From CBCOTE01 sp965112965 (GTDB lineage: Bacteria > Desulfobacterota > Desulfovibrionia > Desulfovibrionales > Desulfovibrionaceae): 64,000 nt of DNA. Under the pieces are notes generated by a model, which was not told where the DNA came from, did no database searches, and worked only from the letters and a program-made list of their open reading frames with translations. The DNA lies in contig CBCOTE010000006.1 in the NCBI GenBank assembly GCA_965112965.1, forward strand, positions 52,980 through 116,979. Reading direction: 5' to 3'. Every line of letters begins with the position of its first letter. The first letter of the stretch is position 1. A program made the position numbers and the translations under genes. This document shows, piece after piece, positions 20,636-30,319 of the stretch.

Positions 20636-21796
20636 TCAGATGGATTCTGAGATAGAACCACTGGCCGCTGAAGGTGCCGTTGCAATTATAGTTGCCTTTA
20701 TAACCTGTTGGACGTCGTCCTCGGTGAGACCAGGGTGTATAGGCAGGGAGATAATGTGTTCGTAGGCTTGTTCAGCGTGGTAGCACAGACCCAGGCCGAT
20801 ACCAAAGCGGTGGCGATAAAATGGGTGCATGTATACTGGGATATAGTGCACGTTAACCCCGATACCGGCAGCTCGCAGGTCGGTGAATACTCGTTGTCGG
20901 TCCAGGTCAGGGGCCAGTTTAACCACGTAAAGATGGCGAGCATGGATTGTTTTTGGGGCCGTAGTGAGTGGTGTCACCCAGTCTAGATACTCGAAGGCGG
21001 TGTCGTAGAATGCGGCCACTGCGCGACGCCGGTTCAGAAAAGTTGGGAGTTTTTTCATCTGTGAAATACCGAGGGCGGCCTGGATATCCGTGAGCCGGTA
21101 ATTGTAGCCTAGGTCGGTCATTTCGTAGAACCAGGAATTTTTAGTTTCGCGTTGACGGTATTCCGTGGTAATACCGTGGTTGCGGAAGCACCGTATTCGG
21201 TGGGCATAGTATTCGTTGTTGGTAGTGATGAGGCCGCCTTCGCCGGTGGTAATTTGTTTGACTGGGTGGAAGCTGAAGGCGGTGAGGTCAGCCAGAGAGC
21301 CTACGCGTTTGCCGTGGTATTCGCCGCCTAAGGCATGGCAGCCGTCGCCCACTAGGGCAATACCGCGTCGGTAGCATAGATCGTGTAGGGCATCATAATC
21401 ACAGGGCTGGCCGGTGAAGTCCACAGCGATGATGGCTTTAGTGCGTGCGGAGCAGTTGGCTTCCGCATGCTTGGGGTCGAGGCACAGAGTTAATGGATTC
21501 ACATCGGCGAAGACCGGAGTACCACCCTGGTAGAGCACACAATTAGCTGAGGCCGTGAAGGTGAGAGCCGGGACTATAACCTCATCGCCGGGGCCTACAT
21601 CCAGGGCGAACATGGCCGCATGTAGGGCAGCCGTACCGTTGGCTACGGCGACACCATAGCGTGTGCCTACATAACTGGCTACGGCAGCCTCAAAGGCTTC
21701 TACATACGGACCGGTAGTCAGAAAATCGGACCGCAGAGCCGCCACTACCGCGGCTACGTCATCATCGTCAATCCACTGCCGGCCGTAAGGAATCAC
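20636..21796 (-). CDS. pseC: UDP-4-amino-4,6-dideoxy-altrose transaminase PseC
   Basis: A 386-residue DegT-type PLP aminotransferase acting on the 4-keto product of PseB, with glutamate as donor. Visible: IPYGRQWIDDDDVAAV at the start (typical of PseC), ANGTAALHAAMFAL near 53, VPALTFTASANC, VGDGCHALGGEY near 150 and the PLP lysine in SFHPVKQITTGEGG near 177-190. C-terminal VHYIPVYMHPFYR and LPIHPGLTEDD also match PseC. Its start lies inside the 3' end of pseB (29-base overlap), so the two are translated together. Confidence 0.93.
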   Translation of the reverse strand: MIPYGRQWIDDDDVAAVVAALRSDFLTTGPYVEAFEAAVASYVGTRYGVAVANGTAALHAAMFALDVGPGDEVIVPALTFTASANCVLYQGGTPVFADVNPLTLCLDPKHAEANCSARTKAIIAVDFTGQPCDYDALHDLCYRRGIALVGDGCHALGGEYHGKRVGSLADLTAFSFHPVKQITTGEGGLITTNNEYYAHRIRCFRNHGITTEYRQRETKNSWFYEMTDLGYNYRLTDIQAALGISQMKKLPTFLNRRRAVAAFYDTAFEYLDWVTPLTTAPKTIHARHLYVVKLAPDLDRQRVFTDLRAAGIGVNVHYIPVYMHPFYRHRFGIGLGLCYHAEQAYEHIISLPIHPGLTEDDVQQVIKATIIATAPSAASGSISESI

Positions 21797-22775
21797 TAGG
21801 TATCACTCCTGCTAGCTTTACGAGTTCGTTAGTTGATAGCCAGTGGTCGTTAGTGCCGGAGTTATACTCAAATCGTTCAGATACTGGCTTACCGCATAGG
21901 TCTTTGAAACGGAAATCTAAGGTGGTGAAGGATGGTAAGATGAGAAAGTGATCATCGAATTCTAGGGTGCGGTGGGCATCGTCCACCGAGACCATGACCT
22001 CATGGAGCTTTTCTCCTGGGCGGATACCAATAATGTCGATTTCACATTCTGGGCATAAGGATTTGGCCAGGTCCATGATATTCATGCTAGGGATTTTTGG
22101 GACGTAGACCTCGCCGCCATTCATTCGGGCCAGACATTGGAGTACGAAGTTAACACCCTGCTCCAGGGTGATCCAGAAACGGGTCATACGTGTGTCTGTG
22201 ATTGGGATACGACCGGTCTTTCGTAGATTAAGGAAGAGGGGAATGACGCTACCTCGGCTGGCAATGACGTTGCCATAACGACAGATGCTGAACTGAGTTT
22301 GATCCAGAGTTACATATTGGTTGGCGGCAACGAAGAGCTTTTCAGCACAGAGTTTAGTGGCGCCGTAGAGGTTCACGGGGCTGACAGCCTTATCCGTGGA
22401 CAGGGCAAGGACTTTGGAAACTCGGCGGTCAGCTGCGACGTTGATGATGTTTTCAGCTCCGTATACATTGGTCTTGATGCACTCAGTGGGATTGTACTCG
22501 GCCGTGGGCACCTGTTTCATAGCTGCAGCATGGATAACGATGTCTACTTTTTGGAAGGCGCGGCTTAACCGTTCTTTATCGCGTACGTCTCCGATAAAGA
22601 AGCGCACAGGGTAGTCCTTGCGGGGAAATTGCTGCGCCATCTCGAATTGTTTAAGCTCGTCGCGGCTGAAGATGATAAGTCGTTTGGGGTTATAGCGGTT
22701 TAGGATCATCTGGGTGCATTGGCGTCCAAAGGATCCGGTGCCACCAGTGATGAGGATAGTCTTGCCGTTGAGCAT
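21768..22775 (-). CDS. pseB: UDP-GlcNAc 4,6-dehydratase (inverting) PseB
   Basis: PseB starts pseudaminic acid synthesis by dehydrating and C5-inverting UDP-GlcNAc with bound NADP. The 335 residues carry the Rossmann motif ITGGTGSFGRQC (residues 8-19), IIFSRDELKQFEM, FIGDVRDKERL, the catalytic-site HAAAMKQVP (near 83-91) and STDKAVSPVNLYGATK (near 126-141), where Lys replaces the usual active-site Tyr as in FlaA1/PseB. The C-terminal RPGEKLHE also fits. First gene of the pseB-C-G-H-I run, 61 bases after the cytidylyltransferase gene. Confidence 0.95.
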   Translation of the reverse strand: MLNGKTILITGGTGSFGRQCTQMILNRYNPKRLIIFSRDELKQFEMAQQFPRKDYPVRFFIGDVRDKERLSRAFQKVDIVIHAAAMKQVPTAEYNPTECIKTNVYGAENIINVAADRRVSKVLALSTDKAVSPVNLYGATKLCAEKLFVAANQYVTLDQTQFSICRYGNVIASRGSVIPLFLNLRKTGRIPITDTRMTRFWITLEQGVNFVLQCLARMNGGEVYVPKIPSMNIMDLAKSLCPECEIDIIGIRPGEKLHEVMVSVDDAHRTLEFDDHFLILPSFTTLDFRFKDLCGKPVSERFEYNSGTNDHWLSTNELVKLAGVIPSDSLRPAVD

Positions 22776-22836
22776 GGAAAAATTTATGCAGTCATGGAGT
22801 CGAGTGAACCAGCCGTCGTAGTATATTGGCGGCTAG

Positions 22837-23556
22837 TCAAAAAAGTCGTCCAGCGTAGTATTTAGCTAGTATGAATTCACAGTAATCAAGATCGAAGAAT
22901 GTGTCGATACTCACTAAAGGTTCCTCTATAATTACATACGAAGTATTATTACCCTTGATGGACCGTTTATACAATATGCACTCACGAGTTATGGCATAAG
23001 CCGCACCGTTGCGGTGATAGACTGGCCTCATTTGCTGACGGGCAATAATAGCTGCCCCGTCCTGGTCGTAGTAGTCGAGCGTTTCGCCGGTAATGGTAAG
23101 TTGTTTGAGGGGGTGGTTTTTGGAGTCGGTCTCACTCACGGTCCACACGGCATCAAGGTCGCTGGATACAAGTTTGAGGGCTGCAGCCTCTACATGGCTG
23201 GGCCGGCGTAAGGGACAGGTGGGCTGGAGCATGAGTATTACGTCGTAGCGTATGTGGTCGAGTTCCTCCATAGTACGTAGGGCATGGTCGAGCACGTCAT
23301 GGTCTGCTACTATATCTTCTGCTAGGGGCTTAGGTCGGCGGAATGGGGCGGCCAGGCCGACAGCCTTGGCCGCGGTCGCGATGTCGTCTTGGTCTGTTGA
23401 GACTACTGCTCGGTCCAACCAAGGCAGACTAGAGGTGACTTTGCCGGTCCAGGCCACAAGGGGCACTCCAGCTATAGATAGAATATTTTTGTTTAGTAAA
23501 CCCTTACTACCGCTGCGGGCCGGGACTACTGCGAGGATGCGTTTGCCATGGAGCAT
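22837..23556 (-). CDS. pseF: CMP-nonulosonate cytidylyltransferase (PseF/NeuA family)
   Basis: A 239-residue CTP-dependent activating enzyme of the NeuA/PseF family. The nucleotide-binding VVPARSGSKGLLNKN is at residues 10-24, WTGKV near 36, VVSTDQDDIA near 51-60, and MLQPTCPLRRPSH near 108-120 is the family signature. It turns free nonulosonic acid into the CMP-sugar used by transferases. Directly upstream of pseB and downstream of the second NeuB-like gene and its phosphatase, it could serve pseudaminic acid, the second acid, or both. Position next to pseB favours pseudaminic acid. Confidence 0.82.
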   Translation of the reverse strand: MLHGKRILAVVPARSGSKGLLNKNILSIAGVPLVAWTGKVTSSLPWLDRAVVSTDQDDIATAAKAVGLAAPFRRPKPLAEDIVADHDVLDHALRTMEELDHIRYDVILMLQPTCPLRRPSHVEAAALKLVSSDLDAVWTVSETDSKNHPLKQLTITGETLDYYDQDGAAIIARQQMRPVYHRNGAAYAITRECILYKRSIKGNNTSYVIIEEPLVSIDTFFDLDYCEFILAKYYAGRLF

Positions 23557-23587
23557 AATTTATTCCGTGAAAATAGAGCCTGGACGT

Positions 23588-24169
23588 TTAGACAGTTAGT
23601 AGCTCGGTGAGTGGTCGGCCGTCGGCATGCATAAATCTGCAGCCTACAGCCGCAGCTACATGGCGGTCGTTTTGTCCGTCTCCTACTAAGATCGTTTCGA
23701 CCGGTTCAATTCGCTCCGTGGCCAGTATAGCCCGCATAGTGTCTAGCTTGGTCGTCGGGTATCCAAAGATACCGCGAAAATATTTAGTCCAGCCTCGGTG
23801 CGTTACAATCTCCCGCAGGGCCGTCTCTGGTGTGGTTGAATTCAGATACAGCACATAGTGACCGGAAAGTTGGGCCAGAATATCTGATGCACCGGGCAGC
23901 TCAGGACAGGTTTTAGCACCGGCTACTACGATATCGTTGTAGCTTTGTGCCAATGTTGATACTCGACCACCGGAGTCATCTGCTTCCCCTAAACGTTCAA
24001 GAATGCAATGTATAATAGCATAGCGTGTGGCTTCGAAGAAATCGGCCAGCACGGATTTAATCGTACGATGATACCTAATGTTTTTGGGGAATATAGCAAA
24101 ATAGGCATTATATTTTAGTCTGTTGGAATCGATAAGAGTGCCGTCAAAATCGAAAACGACTATCCTCAT
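23588..24169 (-). CDS. HAD-family sugar-phosphate phosphatase
   Basis: A HAD-like hydrolase with motif I VFDFDGTLIDSN at its N-terminus, motif II in LYLNSTTPE, and motif IV in ILVGDGQNDRHVA. I place the start at the ATG at 24169 (MRIVVFDFDG), 34 bases after the stop of the NeuB-cupin gene. A start at 24220 would add 17 residues without family match and overlap that gene. In nonulosonate clusters such enzymes dephosphorylate the 9-phosphate made when the NeuB-type synthase uses a 6-phospho sugar, which fits its place beside the second synthase. The substrate itself is inferred. Confidence 0.82.
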   Translation of the reverse strand: MRIVVFDFDGTLIDSNRLKYNAYFAIFPKNIRYHRTIKSVLADFFEATRYAIIHCILERLGEADDSGGRVSTLAQSYNDIVVAGAKTCPELPGASDILAQLSGHYVLYLNSTTPETALREIVTHRGWTKYFRGIFGYPTTKLDTMRAILATERIEPVETILVGDGQNDRHVAAAVGCRFMHADGRPLTELLTV

Positions 24170-24203
24170 ATTATCTTCTAATTGAGATTGACCGACGCCC
24201 AGA

Positions 24204-25760
24204 CTAGCAATATTTGGCATCCTCGGTCATGGCTTCCCAGTTGGATATATCTGTTTTACGTGCCACCCGAGATAGTCGGGTGATGCGCTCGTCCTCGTAA
24301 AAGGAATCATCGTTGTAGTGTGTAGTCGAGATTTCTTCAACAATGGCCCCATCTAGGGTGTAGAACTTGTGCCACTGCCTGGGAGACACCACTAGTGTAT
24401 CCCCGGGCTGAAGCCGATGACGTTGCCCATCAATGATTACATTGATGTCGCCATTGAGGAGTTGAAAAGTCTCCTCTTTTTTAGCGTGATAGTGATATGG
24501 GTGTTTCTGGCGCGGTAGCATAGCAATGAGTTTTTTACAATAGGATCGGTTGATGCAATCGATGATTACTGCCCCAAATTCGCGGAAGCGGTCCAGCCCA
24601 TAGTGGTGAGAAATTTCTACGCGACTATCTTTGCCGATGAAAAGGCGTGCTTGGTTGAGCATACCTTTGATTTGAAGCATTATGCGATAGATCTGTTCCT
24701 CAGCAGGGACCTCTAAGGTAGTCAGAATCGCGGAGAGAGGCGCATTGGTTGCATAGTCCTTATCTGCGGTGAAGCTTTGTTCCCATTCACCACTTGCTAG
24801 CTGGTTCGGCTGTAATGGCATAGCAAAGAATACGCTATCGCGGTCTATGTTTTGGCCCTTGGCAATAGGTCGTTTGGCGTAGACGCCGCGCATGAGTGAG
24901 CGCAGGGATTCGATTTCGTCAAAAGATGCAGGTGTACGTTCTGTGCCGCCACAGGCTTCCACGGTTTCGTTCCAGGCAGTGAGCCACTTGTCGATCTTTT
25001 CGGGCGAGGAGGAATACTTGTTAAGTTTATGCGGTCCGCGCTCCAGTCCTACGTGGCGTTCGAAGATGCGGGCACCTTTGGCATAGGCTACACGGATTGC
25101 ATTATAGTTATCCGGCGCTTCGTGTGTGGAGAAGCCTACGGTCACCTTAGGGAAGCGATTAGTCAATAACGTGATTTGATTTAGATTAAGTTTGACATTA
25201 GGTGTCGGGTATATGGGGATGCAATGCATAAGGGAGAAATAGACCCGGCGATATTCAAAAAAGCTGACTAGTCGATCGATCTCATTCATAGAGAGACCGC
25301 CGGTAGAGGCTACAATGGGTTGGTTAGTATCAGCAATTTTTTTGAGCAAAGGCCAGTCCTTGGCTGAGCAGCTGGCTACCTTTATGATGTCGATATTCAT
25401 GTCCATGATGAGGTCCACCGACTCTTCATCGAATGGCGTACACATAGTCAAAAGGCCACTTTTACGCGCCGCCACAATGAATTGTTCATAGCCAGCCCGG
25501 TCTATGGCTGTACTCATAAAACGCTGAATGTGCGGTATATCTTTCTTATTTATATACTCCGGGTGAATAAAAGTAGCTAAGTTCCGAAATTGAAATTTGA
25601 GGGCAGCGCGTATATCGTGCTTCTGTACCACCTCGGCTAGATCTTCGATAATGGCTAACCCTTGTTCTAGGCTACCTTGATGATTATTAGCTAGATCAAA
25701 GACGAATAGCCCGTTGAAATCGAAATCTCGCATCTTGTGTACTCCCCATGTTTTACTCAT
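24204..25760 (-). CDS. NeuB-family synthase fused to SAF and cupin domains
   Basis: 518 residues in three parts. A NeuB TIM barrel (about 15-280) shows FVFDLANNHQGSLEQG, KFQFRNLATF, MCTPFDEESVDL, IKVASCSAKDW, STGGLSMNEI and RHVGLERGPHKLNKYSSSPE. A SAF-like segment follows (about 295-350, KRPIAKGQNIDRDSVFFA). A C-terminal cupin has metal ligands in HPYHYHAKKEE and QWHKF (about residues 418-470). It condenses phosphoenolpyruvate with an amino or deoxy sugar. The cupin resembles sugar isomerase/epimerase cupins and may prepare or bind the sugar. This is a second nonulosonate synthase besides PseI, with its own phosphatase downstream. It overlaps the oxidoreductase gene by 8 bases. Confidence 0.87.
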   Translation of the reverse strand: MSKTWGVHKMRDFDFNGLFVFDLANNHQGSLEQGLAIIEDLAEVVQKHDIRAALKFQFRNLATFIHPEYINKKDIPHIQRFMSTAIDRAGYEQFIVAARKSGLLTMCTPFDEESVDLIMDMNIDIIKVASCSAKDWPLLKKIADTNQPIVASTGGLSMNEIDRLVSFFEYRRVYFSLMHCIPIYPTPNVKLNLNQITLLTNRFPKVTVGFSTHEAPDNYNAIRVAYAKGARIFERHVGLERGPHKLNKYSSSPEKIDKWLTAWNETVEACGGTERTPASFDEIESLRSLMRGVYAKRPIAKGQNIDRDSVFFAMPLQPNQLASGEWEQSFTADKDYATNAPLSAILTTLEVPAEEQIYRIMLQIKGMLNQARLFIGKDSRVEISHHYGLDRFREFGAVIIDCINRSYCKKLIAMLPRQKHPYHYHAKKEETFQLLNGDINVIIDGQRHRLQPGDTLVVSPRQWHKFYTLDGAIVEEISTTHYNDDSFYEDERITRLSRVARKTDISNWEAMTEDAKYC

Positions 25761-26862
25761 AGGTGAGTTGAATAGCTTCAGATATATAGCCCTTACTGTA
25801 ATCGATGACCGCCTTGTGGCCGGACTCGTGTGAGGCGAAGGCCGCGGCGATAACCATCATGGTATCCAAACCACGTTTAAGGGAAATAGGCGAAATCACA
25901 GGTTCCACTGAGGCCAAAATCATCTCCATATGCTCGATTTCACCCTTAAAATCATCGGGTCGAGTCTTTGCGATGAGTTGCTCCTGGCGTTTACCGTTGG
26001 CCGGCTGGATGATAACTGCGTCGTGCTTATCGTCCGCGTTTATCCACCACTCGATGTACCCGTGGTCACCTAGTATGCGTGTGTACTTTTGTGTCGGCTT
26101 GGTGATGACGTCTTGGACGACAGAACCTATGAAGCCAGTTTCGGTCTTTAGGTGTAATTGACATAGTCGGTCGTAGGATACTACACCGTCATTTACCATG
26201 TCGAACATAGCTTGAACTTCTACCACTTTACCCATACCTAATATATGGGCGAAATGTTGCCATATGTTGATAGAGTGCGAATGTTCGTTACAAGCCCCAC
26301 CACCTCGTTGCCAGTAGCCCAGGTAGGTATCCTTGGGACCGTCCAGCCAGGGATGCGCCCTGAAGATGTCACCCCAGTGTTCCAGCACCCGGGCCTGTAT
26401 CGTCAGGGGCGTGCCGATCTTTTTTTGTGCTAGCAGTGACTCGACTAGCGCTGTGTTTCGGCACAGTACATGGTTATACCCCACGCTCACGTAGGTTCCT
26501 GTTCTCTTAGCCAACTGAACTAGTTCTGTACATCCCTCTAAAGATGGTGTGCACAGGGGTTTTTCTAGGAGCATGGCCCGTGGTGGTCGATGTATGAGTT
26601 CGGCTAGGGCTATGGGAATGTGTGATTCCGGCGGTGTGCCTACGATTACTAGGTCATATTTTTGATCTTGTATTGTATCGGGCGTAGCCAGCATAATTTT
26701 TTCGTCCCAGGACCCGTACCGAGCTGGATAAATATCCACTTTAGTCCGTTCTAGCGCCTGGGGATCTATATCTACGATGAGCACATCCCATCCGCGGTCA
26801 CGACAGGCATGAGCTAGGTGATTCCCAATGGAACCGGCACCATATATTTTAACACTGTACAT
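25753..26862 (-). CDS. Gfo/Idh/MocA-family oxidoreductase
   Basis: A 369-residue NAD(P)-dependent sugar oxidoreductase. The Rossmann motif is GAGSIGNHLAHACRDRG near residues 8-24, VIVGTPPESHIP near 73, and MLLEKPLCTPS near 97 carries the conserved EKP lysine. GYNHVLCRN and SHSINIWQHF supply the substrate side. It probably oxidises or reduces a sugar nucleotide feeding the NeuB-cupin enzyme with which it overlaps by 8 bases. A TTGACG/TACGTT promoter-like pair lies upstream. Confidence 0.87.
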   Translation of the reverse strand: MYSVKIYGAGSIGNHLAHACRDRGWDVLIVDIDPQALERTKVDIYPARYGSWDEKIMLATPDTIQDQKYDLVIVGTPPESHIPIALAELIHRPPRAMLLEKPLCTPSLEGCTELVQLAKRTGTYVSVGYNHVLCRNTALVESLLAQKKIGTPLTIQARVLEHWGDIFRAHPWLDGPKDTYLGYWQRGGGACNEHSHSINIWQHFAHILGMGKVVEVQAMFDMVNDGVVSYDRLCQLHLKTETGFIGSVVQDVITKPTQKYTRILGDHGYIEWWINADDKHDAVIIQPANGKRQEQLIAKTRPDDFKGEIEHMEMILASVEPVISPISLKRGLDTMMVIAAAFASHESGHKAVIDYSKGYISEAIQLTYE

Positions 26863-26896
26863 ACTATTTTTACTTCTTACACGTGAAGGATAAACT

Positions 26897-26926
26897 AACG
26901 TAGCGTATTCCTTACATCCTCGTCAA
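26897..26926 (-). promoter_or_regulatory. Possible sigma-70 promoter before the oxidoreductase gene
   Basis: On the minus strand TTGACG (26921-26926) is followed after 18 bases by TACGTT (26897-26902). The first hexamer is good, the second weak. It would start a transcript about 30 bases before the oxidoreductase gene and serve the second nonulosonate set and the pse genes. Confidence 0.4.
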
Positions 26927-27028
26927 GATAAAAAATGGACGTAAGAAGAAAAATCGCGGGGTTGTGGTGTGGAGGGTGAGCGAATGTTTGGCGTGTGCAT
27001 ATCTTCAATTGATGAAGGTATGTTCTAC

Positions 27029-28393
27029 TCAGGTGAATTCCTCTACGAATTGGAGGAGGCGTTGGGGATATGAGGTGGGAGGGAGTTCAGCGAAGTAGTG
27101 GGCACGAGAACGTTGCATATCGGCGTAAGAGGATGTGGCAGCTTGATCGAGGAGGGAGCGGCAGTGGGAGGTAAATGTTGTGGCTTCGTGGCAGCGAGGG
27201 ACATCTAGACGCTGGAGTAGTTCGTTAAAGTAGCTTGTATTAATAGTAAAATTTAGGTGCAGGCTGTCAGCCACATCCTTGTCTGATATGAGGCATAGGA
27301 GTGGTTTGCCGTGCATGGCGGCCTCAATGAAGATGGTGGACACATTGGAAACGAGCAGGTCGATGGCTGAGAGGATATTATGGGTATCCATGTAGTCAGT
27401 AAGATGTATTAGGTTTTGTTTTTTAGGTGTCTGCTTGGGACCGATATAGAAAGGCTGCATTGAGGGGTCCATGGATACGTGTTGCCAGGGGATATCAAAG
27501 AAATCTGGTTCGTCAATGGCTGGTGCACGCCATGGGTGTGGGCGGAAGATGATATGGCAGCCGGCTAGAGTGCCGTCGGCCACGGATTGCTCCATAAGTT
27601 GGAGGTGCTTAATTTCATTTACAGACTTACTAGAGCCGGCATAGAGAATGAGTTTATGGTAGGATCCAATACCTATTTCGGCGCAGATTGCGGTGCGGTC
27701 TTTAGTTGGAGGTTGACGATAAACCTCGAATTGGGCCGGACCACTGATGATTATGTGGCTGTTGTCCATGCCCAAGAATTCTCGAGCATGTCGGCGAGTC
27801 TGTTCGCCCCATACGAAGAGGTATTGGGGCGGGTAGAGGGCGCCAGCTTTCGTGGATGGGTTATCCCAGGAATTCATGAGGGCAAGGAAAGGAATGCGGC
27901 GTTCTTGGTTGATTCGGCCGAGGTCGGTGATGAAGTAACCATCAAGTACAGTGGGGTGAATGAGCAGATCGGGATTGAAGGCGTCGATAATAGCTTCAAG
28001 TTCAGGAAAGGGTCCGGCCATCTTGACGACGCGATGCTTGTGCCATTGCCAGAAACCTGGGAGAGAGAGACGGTTCAGGCAGGCGAAGTCCTTGGGTTTC
28101 ATTAGAGCAGTATAGAGGCGGGCGACGGAATTGTACTGTCGATTCTGGCGGGCTATGCGGAGGTTTCGGATTTTAGCAAGCTCGCGAAGCATAGCTAGCC
28201 GGCGCCAATCTACAGCGATTTTTCGTATATTTTGGAGTTTAAGGTGGGTGAGATCGACGGTGACGCGTTTTTTATTGTCTGGGAAGACATATTGAACGTG
28301 GTGTAGGGCTTCGAGGGGAGCAAAAGTATGGTTGAGGATAAAGTGGCGGATGATAATGTCGTGGTCGATAAAAATCTGGATGCGTTTTTTCAT
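27029..28393 (-). CDS. Surface-carbohydrate GT-B-like protein
   Basis: About 454 residues from the ATG at 28393 (MKKRIQIFIDHD). An in-frame TTG 24 bases earlier adds little. It has a GT-B-like layout: an N-terminal half rich in basic residues, then FVWGEQTRRHARE, VISGPAQFEVYR, LILYAGSSKSVNE near the middle, IIFRPHPWRAP near residue 287, and VSNVSTIFIEAAMHGKPLLCL near 355-375. Such proteins (CDP-glycerol transferase-like, or capsule KpsC/KpsS-like) work on surface polymers. First gene behind the strongest promoter of the window, so it probably leads the glycan block. No precise reaction can be given. Confidence 0.7.
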   Translation of the reverse strand: MKKRIQIFIDHDIIIRHFILNHTFAPLEALHHVQYVFPDNKKRVTVDLTHLKLQNIRKIAVDWRRLAMLRELAKIRNLRIARQNRQYNSVARLYTALMKPKDFACLNRLSLPGFWQWHKHRVVKMAGPFPELEAIIDAFNPDLLIHPTVLDGYFITDLGRINQERRIPFLALMNSWDNPSTKAGALYPPQYLFVWGEQTRRHAREFLGMDNSHIIISGPAQFEVYRQPPTKDRTAICAEIGIGSYHKLILYAGSSKSVNEIKHLQLMEQSVADGTLAGCHIIFRPHPWRAPAIDEPDFFDIPWQHVSMDPSMQPFYIGPKQTPKKQNLIHLTDYMDTHNILSAIDLLVSNVSTIFIEAAMHGKPLLCLISDKDVADSLHLNFTINTSYFNELLQRLDVPRCHEATTFTSHCRSLLDQAATSSYADMQRSRAHYFAELPPTSYPQRLLQFVEEFT

Positions 28394-28438
28394 GTAGAGG
28401 TGTTGGGATGTCGGCAAAGATAGGAGTGTAATTTTTTA

Positions 28439-28467
28439 ATTATAGCCTTAACTATACGGCACGTCAA
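28439..28467 (-). promoter_or_regulatory. Near-consensus sigma-70 promoter of the glycan block
   Basis: On the minus strand TTGACG (28462-28467), a 17-base spacer and a perfect TATAAT (28439-28444). Start of transcription would be near 28432, about 40 bases before the first ATG. Upstream, CCCTC...GAGGG at about 28469-28485 forms a short inverted repeat that could be an operator. Confidence 0.75.
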
Positions 28468-28499
28468 GCCCTCATGAGCGGAGGGTATAGTTTGATGAT

Positions 28500-30260
28500 T
28501 AGCTTTCGTTAATGATTGGCCTTCTCAGTAGAATAGATGCAGGCGCTAGGTATCGGTGCGGACATATTAGTTAATGCCCATGATAATTTTACGGCTGAAC
28601 TAGGGGTAGAGCAAGGGACAGTCGTCAGGCAGCAGTTGTAGTAGGTTTGGGTGGTTTTAAAGATTTCGGGCCAGCGCTATTGAGTAATCGCAGAGTAGAT
28701 GGAACTCACAGCGTTAGTTTGCGAGGTAGCGCTAGCCGTAGTTGACAAAGAGCGTGGCATTCATATGGAGCAGTCTGTCTATTTGGTCGGTAGGTATATC
28801 GGTCGGTCTGGACTAATAGGTCTGGCGAGAATACAGACACGTTCCTATTGCTACGTGTGGGGCCGAGGTATCGATAAGTGGGGGGCGGTAGTGGCACTGG
28901 TGTGTCTCTGTAATGTATCAGGTCTAGGTCCGTGGTAGGGAAAGATTGGGTGGAGGGAGGTGGATGGATTATAGTGCTTTCTTGCGCAAAATTATATCTC
29001 TCTAAGTCTATTACCAAGTGGTCTAAGCCTTTGCGCCTTCGCGCTATAGCTGCGCTGGTAGGTGATGGTGGAGAATTCGTAAGGGCAAGAATCACTGACT
29101 CTGTTCTTCGTCGGCGTTTTGAGTTGGGATTGTTTTACTTCGGGCCTTTCAGGCTTGTTTCAAATTATGACCGATTCTGAAATTGTTATTTATCATGACG
29201 TACTCTCTAATCGGCGCCATCGCGATATTTAACAAAGTACGCCATACGCCAATGTTCATAGTGCAACTCAGGAGATTGGTAGGGTCGCAGATTCTCCCGA
29301 TTTCCCCATTTATGTGGCGTTGCAAATGTTCACCCGAAGCTGCTAGCGGTGGCGGCTTTGATTAATTATTTGCAAAGAGTAAAGAAAAATTTTCTAAGGA
29401 GGTATGTGAAGATGGTATTGAGATATCAATCGGGACACTAGATAAGGCAGAATTCGCATTAGGCGTGCTTGTCTAGTCGTGGACGGCAGTGGGTGGCGAC
29501 TCGATAGTGGCGGTGCAAAGTTGGAAACTAACATTGGGGTTAGAGTCGGCAAAATAGAAAAAATTCAAAGCGTGGTTTCTGGATAGTATGGTTATGCAAT
29601 ACTTATTCCGCGATTAGTCGGTAGGTGTTGTTTTTTTGGTGAGTGCATAATCTCGACATAGGTAGTGGGACAGAAGATATAGATTTTCTAGTGGGATGAT
29701 TTGTCGTCTGGGGGTGGTAGTCAAGTAAAACCAACGTTGTTTTGTGGAGCTGATAGTAACGTTTTTTGCAGCTTGGTTAGGGGACGGTTGGGGCGTAGTA
29801 GGGAGGGTGTCGATTACCTGAGATGAAAGTTTAACCCAAATTTTGGGGTATAGAAGATGTCTATAGAGATTATGGATAGTATGGAAGGCAAGAAGGAATA
29901 CTTAATGAAAAAAGTTGTTTGTGGCCTATCTAATAGTTGAGACGGACGGGAACGACTCCAGCAGGCAATATCGGAACATGCGAACATAATATATTCTTGC
30001 TGTAGGGCGGGCCTAGGGTGGTTGGTATATTCGGTATTATATAGTTTAAACATTTTTTTTGTACCGGTGGCGCCTAGGAGGTACAGTGACCTAAGAATAT
30101 CTCGACCCTAAGAAAGATGTTTGGTCCCCTTTAGCTTACGTAAGGATGGTGCTGGGTTATGGAAGAAGTATATTATGTATATTTGTAATTTATAGGTTAT
30201 TAAGTCATCATAGTATTATTCGGACTAAGTAAGAGAACGATAAAAATTATCTACACGAGA
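28500..30260. other. Gene-free, decayed interval
   Basis: About 1.8 kb with stops in all frames and no recognisable motif or ribosome site. Open stretches stay below about 130 codons and do not resemble known families. The plus strand is strongly G-rich: line 29461-29520 has 26 G against 11 C by hand count. No RNA gene or repeat was found. Confidence 0.5.
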
Positions 30261-30298
30261 GAAAAAAATAGTAGACGGCTCTCGATGAGGGCCGCCTA
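30261..30298 (-). terminator. Rho-independent terminator of the selenoprotein gene
   Basis: On the minus strand a 12-position stem (30287-30298 with 30272-30283), one wobble and one mismatch, a three-base loop, then a T7 run (A7 at 30262-30268). It begins 21 bases after the stop codon of the IscA-like gene. Good position and form. Confidence 0.8.
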
Positions 30299-30319
30299 GA
30301 CAAGATCTAGCTGACCAAG

